From the IMG/VR virus record IMGVR_UViG_3300046536_000107, positions 1 through 27,905 of that record: a DNA stretch of 27,905 nt; one strand, given 5' to 3'. Numbering within the stretch: the stretch's first letter is position 1; each line of letters starts with the position of its first letter. A model generated the notes under the pieces. The model saw only the letters and a list, made by a program, of their open reading frames with translations. It searched no databases and had not been told where the DNA came from. Both the position numbers and the translations under genes were made by a program. This document shows, one piece after another, positions 14,624 to 22,824 of the stretch. The DNA is from a virus.

Positions 14624-14892
14624 TGGCCGAGTCGAACGTGACGCTCGATCACAGGGGGCTCGCCGAAGTCCTCAAGTCGGCCGAGGTCCACGCCCTGATG
14701 AACGACATCGCGCACCAAGTCGCCGAGGCCGCAGCCGAGGCCGTCAACGGCGCGAGCCCGGTTCCGGTCCACGAGTACACGACCGACCGAGGCGCCGCGA
14801 GTGTGTCGATCCGCGCGAAATATCAGGTCACTGACGGCGTGCTGACCCGCGCCGCTACCGGCCTCGGATTGGAGGTGCGCGATCGTGCCTGA
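14623..14892 (+). CDS. HK97 gp10-like tail completion protein
   Basis: 89 aa, ATG overlapping the previous stop. The sequence LAEVLKSAEVHALMNDIAHQVAEAAAEAV, then PVPVHEYTTDRGAASVSI, is typical of the HK97 gp10 group of neck/tail proteins: a long N-terminal helix and a short beta end. It is shorter than many family members. Its end overlaps the next gene by 8 nt, and the GGAGGTG ribosome site of that gene lies inside it. Confidence 0.7.
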   Translation: MAESNVTLDHRGLAEVLKSAEVHALMNDIAHQVAEAAAEAVNGASPVPVHEYTTDRGAASVSIRAKYQVTDGVLTRAATGLGLEVRDRA

Positions 14893-15331
14893 CCTCTGGG
14901 CGTTCGGTGATCCGCTGCTCGGCACCCTCGCCGTTCTGCGCGCTGCGACGCCTCCCGGGGGTGTCTCGGTCACGTGGGGGACGATCCTCCCGGACACGGC
15001 CAACACCGGCGCCCCGAACCTGCCGTTCGGTCTGGTTGCCTCGGACGGCGAGACCTCGAAGACCTCGGCCGACTCGACCGCCGTGGTCCGCATTGCGATC
15101 TGGGCGACGTCCGAAGCCAACGCCCGCGCCCTCGCCGGTTGGGCGCGTGCTGTGCTGCTCGCCTCACACGGCGACGGCGCCAATGTCCGGCACTTCGGCC
15201 GTGGAGGCGGGCTCTTGTCGACGCGCGCGCAGCTCGCCGTCAAGACATCGCAGACCAGCCGCGTCGACACGAGCGGGTTTCAGGTCTGCTCATTCACCGT
15301 AGCGGCTCGCCTGCTACCCGTATTGATCTAG
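14885..15331 (+). CDS. Tail terminator protein
   Basis: 148 aa, GTG start with GGAGGTG about 7 nt upstream. It comes directly before the major tail protein gene, the usual place of the tail terminator that caps the tail tube and joins it to the head. The alternating beta/alpha character (VSVTWGTILPD, PFGLVASDGE, STAVVRIAIWATSEANARALAGWARAVLL, then FQVCSFTVAARLLPV) fits the minor tail protein U-like fold. No sequence motif is diagnostic. Confidence 0.7.
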   Translation: MPDLWAFGDPLLGTLAVLRAATPPGGVSVTWGTILPDTANTGAPNLPFGLVASDGETSKTSADSTAVVRIAIWATSEANARALAGWARAVLLASHGDGANVRHFGRGGGLLSTRAQLAVKTSQTSRVDTSGFQVCSFTVAARLLPVLI

Positions 15332-15339
15332 GAGACACC

Positions 15340-15885
15340 ATGAGTGGTGACCCGACGAACACAGCGCTCTGGCAGAACGCCGACGTCTACATCGCCCCCT
15401 CAGGGACCGCCGGCCCGACCGACGTTTCTACCGCGTGGGCATCCGGCTGGGACGCTGTCGGTCTGCTCGACGGCGAAAAGGGTTTCACCGAGGCTCGGTC
15501 CGACACCTCGTCCGACTACTACGCATGGGGCGGCATCCTCGTCCGCAAGACGAAGACGAAGCACAAGCGGACCATCAAGTTCATCGCCCTGGAAGACAAC
15601 GACACCGTGTTCAACCTGGTGAACCCGGGGTCGGCCCGCACGACCGCAACCGGCATCACCACGGCGACTGTCAAGGTTCCGACGAACGCCGACTTCGCGA
15701 TCGGGTTCGAGGTCCGCGACGGTACCAAGGTCCGGCGCCGGTCGGTCCTGCGCGCGACGCTGGAGAGCGTCGGCGACGTCGTCAACAGCGAGGGCACCCT
15801 CACAGCGCACGAGTTGACCGTCGTTCTGTACCCGGCCTCGGACGGCACCCTCTATACCGACGTGTCCGGGACCGTCGTCGCCTAA
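15340..15885 (+). CDS. Major tail protein
   Basis: 181 aa, ATG with GGAGA immediately upstream. It should polymerise into the tail tube. The start MSGDPTNTALWQNADVYIAPSG and the sections GLLDGEKGFTEARSD, RKTKTKHKRTIKFIALEDNDTVFNL (given here in parts: basic loop then strand) and the closing LTAHELTVVLYPASDG are characteristic of actinophage tail tube proteins. Longer in-frame starts inside the previous gene are rejected. A perfect palindromic box and a 15-bp hairpin follow directly. Confidence 0.88.
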   Translation: MSGDPTNTALWQNADVYIAPSGTAGPTDVSTAWASGWDAVGLLDGEKGFTEARSDTSSDYYAWGGILVRKTKTKHKRTIKFIALEDNDTVFNLVNPGSARTTATGITTATVKVPTNADFAIGFEVRDGTKVRRRSVLRATLESVGDVVNSEGTLTAHELTVVLYPASDGTLYTDVSGTVVA

Positions 15886-15891
15886 CAAGCC

Positions 15892-15909
15892 GCGCCCAAC
15901 GTTGGGCGC
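15892..15909. promoter_or_regulatory. Dispersed box, copy 6, as a perfect 18-bp palindrome
   Basis: GCGCCCAACGTTGGGCGC is self-complementary over its full length. It is the only fully symmetric member of the dispersed box family, suggesting the other copies are half-sites with a palindromic AACGTT core. It starts 7 nt after the major tail protein stop. Confidence 0.65.
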
Positions 15910-15913
15910 TCTC

Positions 15914-15954
15914 AGAGCCCGGAGTGCGGCCGTGGGAAGCGCACTCCGGGCTCT
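15914..15954 (+). terminator. 15-bp hairpin after the major tail gene
   Basis: AGAGCCCGGAGTGCG (15914-15928) and CGCACTCCGGGCTCT (15940-15954) form a perfect stem with an 11-nt loop, followed by a C/T-rich stretch instead of a T-run. Tail genes follow on the same strand, so it likely attenuates transcription or protects the 3' end of the abundant upstream message. Confidence 0.7.
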
Positions 15955-16006
15955 CCCCTTCCCACACCTCCCCTTCCCGCCACTGTCCACGGAGGACGCA
16001 CACACC

Positions 16007-16285
16007 ATGGCTACCGCCGCCCGCAAGCCCGCCACCGCCAAGACCGACGCCACGACCACAGAGATCGCCTTCGAGTACGACGGGGCCGAGTACACGATCC
16101 CGACCTCGGGCGACTGGGACCTTCCGGTTCTGGAGGCGTACGAGGATGGCCGCGTCGTCGCGTTCACGCGCGAACTGCTCGGCCCCGCGCAGTGGGCCGC
16201 GTTCAAGCGCAAGCCCCGCAAGGTCTCGGACATCACGGGGCTTTTCGAGGCCATCGAGACCGCCTCGGTCGGCCGGGGAAACTGA
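16007..16285 (+). CDS. Tail assembly chaperone, upstream frame (gpG-like)
   Basis: 92 aa, ATG with GGAGG about 11 nt upstream. It lies between the major tail protein and the tape measure gene, as lambda gpG does, and should help the tape measure protein fold during tail assembly. After a Lys/Ala/Thr start come EIAFEYDGAEYTIPTSGDWD and ELLGPAQWAAFKRKPRKVSD, typical of this family. The gene ends with G GGA AAC directly before the TGA, a canonical -1 slippery heptamer, so part of the ribosomes should continue into the next frame. Confidence 0.88.
   Translation: MATAARKPATAKTDATTTEIAFEYDGAEYTIPTSGDWDLPVLEAYEDGRVVAFTRELLGPAQWAAFKRKPRKVSDITGLFEAIETASVGRGN
16276..16282 (+). promoter_or_regulatory. 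Programmed -1 frameshift site GGGAAAC
   Basis: Zero-frame reading is G GGA AAC followed by TGA at 16283-16285. A -1 slip gives GGG AAA C and continues CTG ACG CGG CTC into the long downstream frame. It matches the XXXYYYZ rule and the known position of the lambda G-T shift. The stop codon directly after the heptamer may add a pause. Confidence 0.9.
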
Positions 16286-16647
16286 CGCGGCTCGCCGTCG
16301 CCCTGAGAGACCACGCCGACGCCGTAGAGGCCGATTTTCAGCGGTACTACGGCGTTGACGTGGGTGGTCTCTGGCGCGGCGAGCTTTCGCCCCGGAGAGC
16401 GGCCGTCCTGCTCCAAAACCTTCCCGTAGGTAGTGCCACGTGGGCCGCGCAGGTCGACGTCCCTTACGGCTGGTCGCTCACTGATCTTTTGCTCGCGGAT
16501 CTCTTCCACGCCATCCACGGCGAAGCCCACCCCCTGCATCCGAGCAGCGGCGTCGAGGCGAAGGCCGCCAAGAACGCCGATGCCATTGCACGGCTTCAGG
16601 CGCAGCGCGAGCGCCTTGCGGCGACGAGGGCCGCTGAATCCGCATAG
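16282..16647 (+). CDS. Tail assembly chaperone, downstream frame (gpT-like part)
   Basis: This is read only after the -1 shift at 16276-16282 and gives a 213-aa fusion with the preceding 92 residues (joined 16007-16282 and 16282-16647). The downstream part begins LTRLAVALRDHADAVEADFQRYYGVDVGGL, contains WSLTDLLLADLFHAIHG, and ends in a charged coiled coil (IARLQAQRERLAATRAAES). The LADLFHAIHG phrase is typical of actinophage T-part proteins. There is no good independent start for this frame, which supports expression through the shift. The stop is followed at once by the tape measure ribosome site. Confidence 0.88.
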   Translation: MTRLAVALRDHADAVEADFQRYYGVDVGGLWRGELSPRRAAVLLQNLPVGSATWAAQVDVPYGWSLTDLLLADLFHAIHGEAHPLHPSSGVEAKAAKNADAIARLQAQRERLAATRAAESA

Positions 16648-16659
16648 GAGGAACGCGCC

Positions 16660-19221
16660 GTGTCCAATGTCGGATACGCCACCATTTCGATCATCCCGAA
16701 CCTAAAGGGATTCCAGGAAAAGCTCACCGAGGAAACTGAGGGCGCGTCCGTCAGCGCTGGCAAGTCTGGAGGCCTCGGCCTCGGCAAGGCCATGCTGGGC
16801 ACCCTCGGCGGTCTCGGTATCGGGATGGCCGTGGGCAAGGCCCTCGACATCGGTAAGTCCGTCCTTGAGTTCGACAGCGGTATTCAGCAGTCGACGACCG
16901 CACTGACGACGCTTCTGCACAGCGCACCGGCCGCGAACGCTCTGGTCAAGCAGCTTCAAGACCTCGCGCAGGCGTCGAGCCTGCTCGACACCGGTAACGC
17001 CGTCCACCTCGGTCAGGTGCTCATCGGCATGGGTGACCCCGTGGCGAACGTGACCAAGGACATGCAAGCCCTCGGCGACGCGACGGCCGGCGTTGGCGGC
17101 ACACAGGACACGCTGAACTCCCTTGCCCTGGCATGGGGCCAGATGTCCGCCAAGGGCAAGATCCAGTCTGACGAGATCTTGCAGATGACCGAGCAGGGCG
17201 TTCCGGCGCTTCAGCTCCTCGCCAAGGCGTACGGCGTCCCCACCGCGCAAATGTCGAACATGATCCAAAAGGGTCAGGTTCTCTCGTCTGACGCTCTGCC
17301 CAAGCTGCGCGACCAGATCGAGAAGTCCTTCGGCGGGGCGGACGCCGCCGCCGGCGCGAACTCGATCGGTGGCGCCTTCGACCGCATCAAGGAAGCGGCA
17401 ATAGGCCTCGCCGGCGCGGCCGTCATGCCGGTAATCAAGGCCCTGACTCCCGTCATTGCGAACATGGCCGACGCCCTCAGCTCGCCGGGGGTTCAGGCGT
17501 TCGTCAACTCGATCGGTCCGAAGCTCGCCGGCATTTTTGGCGGGTTCGGTAACGCCAGTGGCCTGATGTCCAAGATCGGCCCCTATTTCGAGCAAATTGT
17601 CACGGCGGGTCAAAAGCTCTGGACCGTGCTTCAGCCGATCGTCACGCAGATATTCGACCGGCTGCAAAAGGACATCCTTCCGAACCTCGTTCCAATGCTT
17701 CAGAAGACCTTTAAAGTACTCGCCGACGCCTTGACCACGATCGCTGTCGTCGTCGACAAGCTTTGGCAGATCTTCGGCCCCTCGATCCTCGGCGCGATCG
17801 ACGTTGTCATAAAGACGATCGTCAATATGTTCAACGCTGCCTATCAGGTCGTCGAGGGCGTTTTCGAGGTGATCCAAGGACTTTTCACCGGGGATTGGTC
17901 GAAGCTCTGGCAGGGCGTGAAGGACATTTTCGGGGGCGTCTGGGATTACGTGGTCGCGGAATTCCGTGGCGCCTGGGACCTAATGGGCAAGATCCTGCAA
18001 GCCGCGTGGGCGCTCATCGTCGAACTCTTCGGCGGGCTCGCGAAGTGGTTCGAGGATTACGTCTGGCATCCGATCGTCGACGGCGTGAAGCTCTATATCG
18101 GGCTGCTCGTGCTCGAATTCAAGCTCGCGTGGGACGGCATCAAGGCCGTGTGGTCTGCGGTCACCGGGTTTTTTTCGGCGATCTGGGACGGGCTCGTCTC
18201 GGGCGTGAAGACCACCGTTGACGCCGTCGTCACATTCTTCACCGACCTTCCCGGCTGGATTCTCGGTGCGCTTCAGGCGCTGCCTGGACTGGCAATGCAA
18301 GGTCTGAAGGATTTTGCATACGCGGTCGGATTCGGAATGGGTCTTGTGGTCAAGGAAGTGATGGCGTTTCCTGGTCAAGTCGTCGATATCTTCACGACCT
18401 TGTGGCACGGTGTCGTCAATATCGGAACGTCGTTGTTTACCGACATCACATCCGGATTTGTTGCGATGGTCGCCGCCGTCGTTGGTGCCGTAACGGCACT
18501 CCCCGGCCAGGTCGGCGGCTTCTTCGTGTCCATGTGGCATTCAGCCACTCAGACCGCAATCAATATGTGGCATGACGTCGAGGGATACGTCGGCCGAATG
18601 GTCGGCGACGTCGTTAACTTCGTGAGCGGCCTCCCCGGTCAGGTCGGTAGTGTTTTTCTGCAACTGTGGCACGACGCCGAGACGACATTCAGCACCGGAG
18701 TCGACACGGTCGTCGGGTACGTCGCCGGACTTCCCAGTAAGGCGACGACCGCCATTTCCGGACTCAGCACTGACATTAAGTCCGTCTGCTCTGACGCCGT
18801 TCACTGGCTGGAACAGGCGGGTTCCGACGTCATTGACGGATTGGTCAACGGCATCAAGGGCGCGTGGCACAAGGTCACCGACCTCGCCGGGCAACTCGGC
18901 GACGCCGTGTCGAAGGGCTTCAAGGACGCCCTAGGGATCAACTCACCGTCGAAGGTCTTCAAGGCATTTGGTGAGGGCACCGTCGAGGGCTACGTCATGG
19001 GCGTCACCGGCACGCAGCACCAGGCGATCAACTCTGTCCGCTCCATGGCGAGCGGGGTCGTCAACGCGTTCAACGGTACCGGCCCGGTCGGCGTTGGCGC
19101 CGCGCTTGCAAACGCAGTCGGCGGCGGCGGCCGAACTCTCAACTACTACGCAAACGGCAACGGCCTGTCGTCGGAAGACGAACTGTTCGCCGCTGCCGGT
19201 CGGGCAAGGATGGTGTGGTAA
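16660..19221 (+). CDS. Tape measure protein
   Basis: 853 aa, GTG with TAGGAGG about 8 nt upstream. It fixes tail length and occupies the tube until DNA ejection. The N-terminal part has the usual tape measure signature (FDSGIQQSTTALTTLLHS..., LAQASSLLDTGNAV..., QMTEQGVPALQLLAKAYG). Hydrophobic, Trp-rich stretches follow (about 370-520), then a region with loose repeats built on LPGQV and LWH or MWH (about 560-700), and a C-terminal part with GINSPSKVFKAFGEGTVEGY, common to the family. By the rule of about 0.15 nm per residue, tail length would be near 130 nm. No peptidase motif is evident. Confidence 0.93.
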   Translation: MSNVGYATISIIPNLKGFQEKLTEETEGASVSAGKSGGLGLGKAMLGTLGGLGIGMAVGKALDIGKSVLEFDSGIQQSTTALTTLLHSAPAANALVKQLQDLAQASSLLDTGNAVHLGQVLIGMGDPVANVTKDMQALGDATAGVGGTQDTLNSLALAWGQMSAKGKIQSDEILQMTEQGVPALQLLAKAYGVPTAQMSNMIQKGQVLSSDALPKLRDQIEKSFGGADAAAGANSIGGAFDRIKEAAIGLAGAAVMPVIKALTPVIANMADALSSPGVQAFVNSIGPKLAGIFGGFGNASGLMSKIGPYFEQIVTAGQKLWTVLQPIVTQIFDRLQKDILPNLVPMLQKTFKVLADALTTIAVVVDKLWQIFGPSILGAIDVVIKTIVNMFNAAYQVVEGVFEVIQGLFTGDWSKLWQGVKDIFGGVWDYVVAEFRGAWDLMGKILQAAWALIVELFGGLAKWFEDYVWHPIVDGVKLYIGLLVLEFKLAWDGIKAVWSAVTGFFSAIWDGLVSGVKTTVDAVVTFFTDLPGWILGALQALPGLAMQGLKDFAYAVGFGMGLVVKEVMAFPGQVVDIFTTLWHGVVNIGTSLFTDITSGFVAMVAAVVGAVTALPGQVGGFFVSMWHSATQTAINMWHDVEGYVGRMVGDVVNFVSGLPGQVGSVFLQLWHDAETTFSTGVDTVVGYVAGLPSKATTAISGLSTDIKSVCSDAVHWLEQAGSDVIDGLVNGIKGAWHKVTDLAGQLGDAVSKGFKDALGINSPSKVFKAFGEGTVEGYVMGVTGTQHQAINSVRSMASGVVNAFNGTGPVGVGAALANAVGGGGRTLNYYANGNGLSSEDELFAAAGRARMVW

Positions 19222-19224
19222 CTG

Positions 19225-20124
19225 ATGCCGAGTCTCAGGCTTGAATCAGCGACGGACGCATTCGACCTCGACGGCATATTCGGATCGGGGCTCGGCGTCG
19301 CGGCGCTCGACGGCGTCAACGGCGTCGGGCTCCCGTCCGTGTCCGCGCAATGGATCGAGGGCGCCGGCGACGGCGCCGTGTGGCGCGGCGAGCGCGTGCT
19401 ACCGCGTGATGTAGATCTTCCGATCGCCATTGTCGCTCCGGACCGCGCCACGCTGCGCGCCACGACGACGCGCCTCGCGCGCATGCTCGCCGGCCCGATG
19501 ACGCTGCGGTTCACGGAGGATGACGGCACGTCCTGGACGCTTGACGTCCGCCGTCAGGGCGGCGGTCAGATGGTCCTCGGGACCGACACGAACCGCGCCG
19601 TGACCGAGGCACAGACTGTCATCTCGCTTCGCGCGGGTGACCCGTTCTGGACGTCCTCGGTCGCGCAGCGCGCCACCGTCACGGCCCTATCCGGCCGGGG
19701 CCTGCTCAGCTATGACCCTGACGGCCCCGGCCCGACCGCGCGCGCCGGCTCGTCGCTGTCGTTCCTTCGTGTGTCGGCGTCACAGACGCTCGGCGACTTC
19801 ACGATGACGAACGACGGCGACGCGGCGGCGTTCCCGGTGTGGACGATCACCGGCCCCGGCTCGAACCTCGTCGTCACGAGTTCCACGGGCGAATCGTTCG
19901 CGTGGAACGGCACGCTGACGGCGACCGACACGCTCACGATCGACACCCGTCAAGGCACCGTGACGGACCAGACGAGCGCGTCACGGTATGCGTCCCTCGG
20001 TCCTGCGCCGCGCTTGTGGAAGGTACAGCCCGGCGTCACGACTGCTCACGTTGCCCTTACGGGCTCAACCACGGCCACCGTCATCGCGGTCGAGTGGCAA
20101 CCTAGGAGATGGACGGTCGTCTGA
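19225..20124 (+). CDS. Distal tail protein (Dit-like)
   Basis: 299 aa, ATG 4 nt after the tape measure stop. The gene following the tape measure in siphoviruses usually encodes Dit, the hub ring at the tail end. The sequence agrees: an N-terminal region with WIEGAGDGAVWRGERVLPRDVDLPI, TTRLARMLAGPMTLRFTEDDG, and a C-terminal beta domain with MTNDGDAAAFPVWTITGPGSNLVV and a TLTIDTRQGTV strand. These are typical of the phage tail protein family that includes Dit. No ribosome site is clear, so reinitiation after the tape measure gene is likely. Confidence 0.82.
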   Translation: MPSLRLESATDAFDLDGIFGSGLGVAALDGVNGVGLPSVSAQWIEGAGDGAVWRGERVLPRDVDLPIAIVAPDRATLRATTTRLARMLAGPMTLRFTEDDGTSWTLDVRRQGGGQMVLGTDTNRAVTEAQTVISLRAGDPFWTSSVAQRATVTALSGRGLLSYDPDGPGPTARAGSSLSFLRVSASQTLGDFTMTNDGDAAAFPVWTITGPGSNLVVTSSTGESFAWNGTLTATDTLTIDTRQGTVTDQTSASRYASLGPAPRLWKVQPGVTTAHVALTGSTTATVIAVEWQPRRWTVV

Positions 20125-20125
20125 C

Positions 20126-22813
20126 ATGTTCGAGTTCACCGTCGAGGTTCGTGACAAGACCCTCGCGCGCGTAGGTCAGATCCTCCCGGAAGACCTGAAC
20201 CTGACCGTGAACGAGACGTTCAACAACGTCGGTTCGTGGACGCTCGTCCTCGCCAACGGTCACCCGATGGTGCCCACGCTCCGAACGCCGGGCGCGGGCA
20301 TCATCGTGACACGCGTGGACACCGGCGCTGTCCTGTTCTCCGGGCCGGTCGTAAGCCCGTCCCTCGAAGTATCGACCGCCGCCCCGGACGGTACCGTCAC
20401 GATCTCCGGGGTGTCCGACTCGGTCATTCTCGCCGACCGCCTCGCCTACCCGTCGCCAACCATCGGCGACGCCACCGCGCAGACCTCTTCCAACGACACC
20501 CGCACCGGCATCGCCGAAGACCTGATGTTCGCCTACGTGGATCAGAACATCGGCCCCTCCGTGATCCCGCCCAACATCCTGTCTGGCGACGCCTCGACCT
20601 TCGAAACGAGCATTGGCGGGTGGTGGGACTCAGTCAATGCCGCCCTGTCGCACACCAGCGCGCAGGCGCACAGCGGTACAAACTCCCTTACGGCCGTCTC
20701 CTCAACCGCCGGCGACATGGACGCTGCGAGCTGCGCCGCCGCGAACATCACGACGTCAGGATGGGTCGCCGGGCCCGGCGACCACTGGGTCGCGTCCGCA
20801 TGGGTCCGGGCCGCCGTAACCCCCCGTTCGGTGTTGGCAGGTTTGCAGTTCTTCAGCGCGGCCGGTGTGTCGCTGGGCACGTTCTACGGAACAACCATCA
20901 CCGACAGCACGTCCGCGTGGACGCAGGTGTCTGTCACCACGACGGCGCCCGCAAGCACGGCCTATGTCCGCATGCACCTCGTGTGGCAAACGGCCGCCGC
21001 GAGCGAGACCCATTACGCCGACGATATCGTCGTTCAGCGTGGTTACGGCCGTCGCGACCCGCGCCTGTCGCTCGGTACGAATGGCCACCGTGGCGCCACC
21101 CTTACGAAGTCGCCGCGCTTTCAGGCGCTCGGCGCGCTGCTGAACGAGATAGCTACCATCGCCGACTACCCGAACGGGACTGGTCAGCCTCTCGGCTTCC
21201 GCGTCGTTCAGAACGGCGCGACGCTTCAGTTCCAGACCTACGCCACCAACGACATGTCGGCCGGGGTCCGGTTCGATGTAGAGAACGGAACCCTCGCGTC
21301 GAGCAAGGTCGCCACGGCCGCGCCGACCGTCACGCGGACGATTGTCGGCGGACAAGGCGGCGGCACTGACCGGCTGATAGAAGAGGTCACCAGCACAGAC
21401 AGCCTGACCGCTGAGACCTCGTGGGGTCGTCGCATTGAGCAGTTCATAGACCAGCGCCAGACCAACGACCCCGCGCAGCTAACGGCCGCCGGAAACTCCG
21501 CGCTGGCGCAAGGTGGGCTGTCGCAGTTCGCAATGCAGCTCACGCCCGCCGATGACACGGTGTGGGTATACGGCCTCGACTACGGCCTCGGCGACATCGT
21601 GACCGTGGTGGTTCGCGACGGCGGCGGCGACCAACTCGCCGCGACCGAACTCGCGACCACCGTGACGGGCTACATTCTTAAGGCCGACTCCACGGGCGTG
21701 CGCTTCGGCGCGCTGCTAGGCCAGCCCTACGGCGACCAACTCGCGCAGTTCTCCGCGCGCCTGTCGAACCTCGAAACGGCCGGCGCGACCAGTTCCGGAA
21801 CTGGCACCAGCGCAACCCTCGCCGGGCTGTCCGATGTTGTCCTAACCACCCCGTCAACAAACGACACGCTCAGCTTTGATGGCGCCACCGGTAAGTGGTT
21901 CAACTCGACCGATTTGAGTTTGGGCGCTCCGTCCAACACGGCCGCCGTGATCAACGTCGCCCGGAACACCCTGACCGACGACGCCATCGCAGTTCAGGGA
22001 TCGGGAGACGGGAACGGCCGGTTCTTCCTCGCCGTGTCCGGTCAGCACCGGTGGAGCGATGGAACCAACAGCTCCGACACGCGCCTCTATCGCTCGGCCG
22101 CCGCGACTCTGACCACTGACGGCGATTTCAACGTCGCCGGGAACCTGACCGGTGCTGGCGCTCCGATGCAGCGCCAGATATTCACCGCTAACGGCACCTG
22201 GACGAAGCCCGCCGGCGCGAAGTGGGTCCGCCTCGTCGCCCTCGGCGGCGGCGGGGGAGGCGGCGGCGCTGGCGCAGCCTCGGCCGGCAACTCCACCCAC
22301 GCCGGCGGCGGTCAGGCGGGAAGCTACTCCGAGTCGTATCTCGCCGCGTCCACCTTCTCAAGCACCGCGACCATTGTGATCGGCGCCGGCGGTACGGGCG
22401 CCACCAGCGCCGCGAACGGCGGCGCCGGCGGCACAACGACCGTGGGCGGGACGATCGTTACCGCCCCCGGCGGCAATGGCGGTCTTGCGTCCACCACGAA
22501 CGCGAGCGTCTACGGGATTCAAGGCGGTAGCGGCGCCACGGCCGGAACCGGTCAGCTCGCCACCGCCGGCGCGCCCGGCGGCTACGGCTTCGGCGGTCCG
22601 GCGTTCGGCACCGGTGGCGCCGGCGGTAGCTCGCACTACGGCGCGGGCGGCGTCGGCGGCGCAGCCTCGACCGCAAACCAGGTCGCGGCGGGAAGCGCGG
22701 CAACTGGCCGAGGCGCGGGCGGCGGCGGGGGAGCGGGCGCCGCGACGACTTCGACAGTCGCGAACGGCGGCGCAGGCGCCGGCGGCCTGGTCATCATCGA
22801 CACCTATTTCTAA
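20126..22813 (+). CDS. Tal-like tail protein with carbohydrate-binding and glycine-rich parts; receptor-binding candidate
   Basis: 895 aa from the ATG at 20126. Residues 1-140 and about 306-590 look like a ReqiPepy6 Gp37-like tail-associated hub (start MFEFTVEVRDKTLARVG; later LSQFAMQLTPADDTVWVYG, then GDIVTVVV). Between them, about 150-305, lies a jelly-roll-like insert (NILSGDASTFE..., HSGTNSLTAVSS, ending ETHYADDIVVQRG) of the CBM4/9 type. About 600-710 holds tail-fibre segments (LAGLSDVVLTTPSTNDTLSFDG). The end, about 715-895, starts QIFTANGTWTKPAGAKWVRL and is very Gly-rich, like glycine-rich tip domains of phage adhesins. It probably binds the host wall polymer. The ORF extends upstream in frame, but that part overlaps the Dit gene. 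Confidence 0.85.
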   Translation: MFEFTVEVRDKTLARVGQILPEDLNLTVNETFNNVGSWTLVLANGHPMVPTLRTPGAGIIVTRVDTGAVLFSGPVVSPSLEVSTAAPDGTVTISGVSDSVILADRLAYPSPTIGDATAQTSSNDTRTGIAEDLMFAYVDQNIGPSVIPPNILSGDASTFETSIGGWWDSVNAALSHTSAQAHSGTNSLTAVSSTAGDMDAASCAAANITTSGWVAGPGDHWVASAWVRAAVTPRSVLAGLQFFSAAGVSLGTFYGTTITDSTSAWTQVSVTTTAPASTAYVRMHLVWQTAAASETHYADDIVVQRGYGRRDPRLSLGTNGHRGATLTKSPRFQALGALLNEIATIADYPNGTGQPLGFRVVQNGATLQFQTYATNDMSAGVRFDVENGTLASSKVATAAPTVTRTIVGGQGGGTDRLIEEVTSTDSLTAETSWGRRIEQFIDQRQTNDPAQLTAAGNSALAQGGLSQFAMQLTPADDTVWVYGLDYGLGDIVTVVVRDGGGDQLAATELATTVTGYILKADSTGVRFGALLGQPYGDQLAQFSARLSNLETAGATSSGTGTSATLAGLSDVVLTTPSTNDTLSFDGATGKWFNSTDLSLGAPSNTAAVINVARNTLTDDAIAVQGSGDGNGRFFLAVSGQHRWSDGTNSSDTRLYRSAAATLTTDGDFNVAGNLTGAGAPMQRQIFTANGTWTKPAGAKWVRLVALGGGGGGGGAGAASAGNSTHAGGGQAGSYSESYLAASTFSSTATIVIGAGGTGATSAANGGAGGTTTVGGTIVTAPGGNGGLASTTNASVYGIQGGSGATAGTGQLATAGAPGGYGFGGPAFGTGGAGGSSHYGAGGVGGAASTANQVAAGSAATGRGAGGGGGAGAATTSTVANGGAGAGGLVIIDTYF

Positions 22814-22824
22814 GGACCTTGCGA

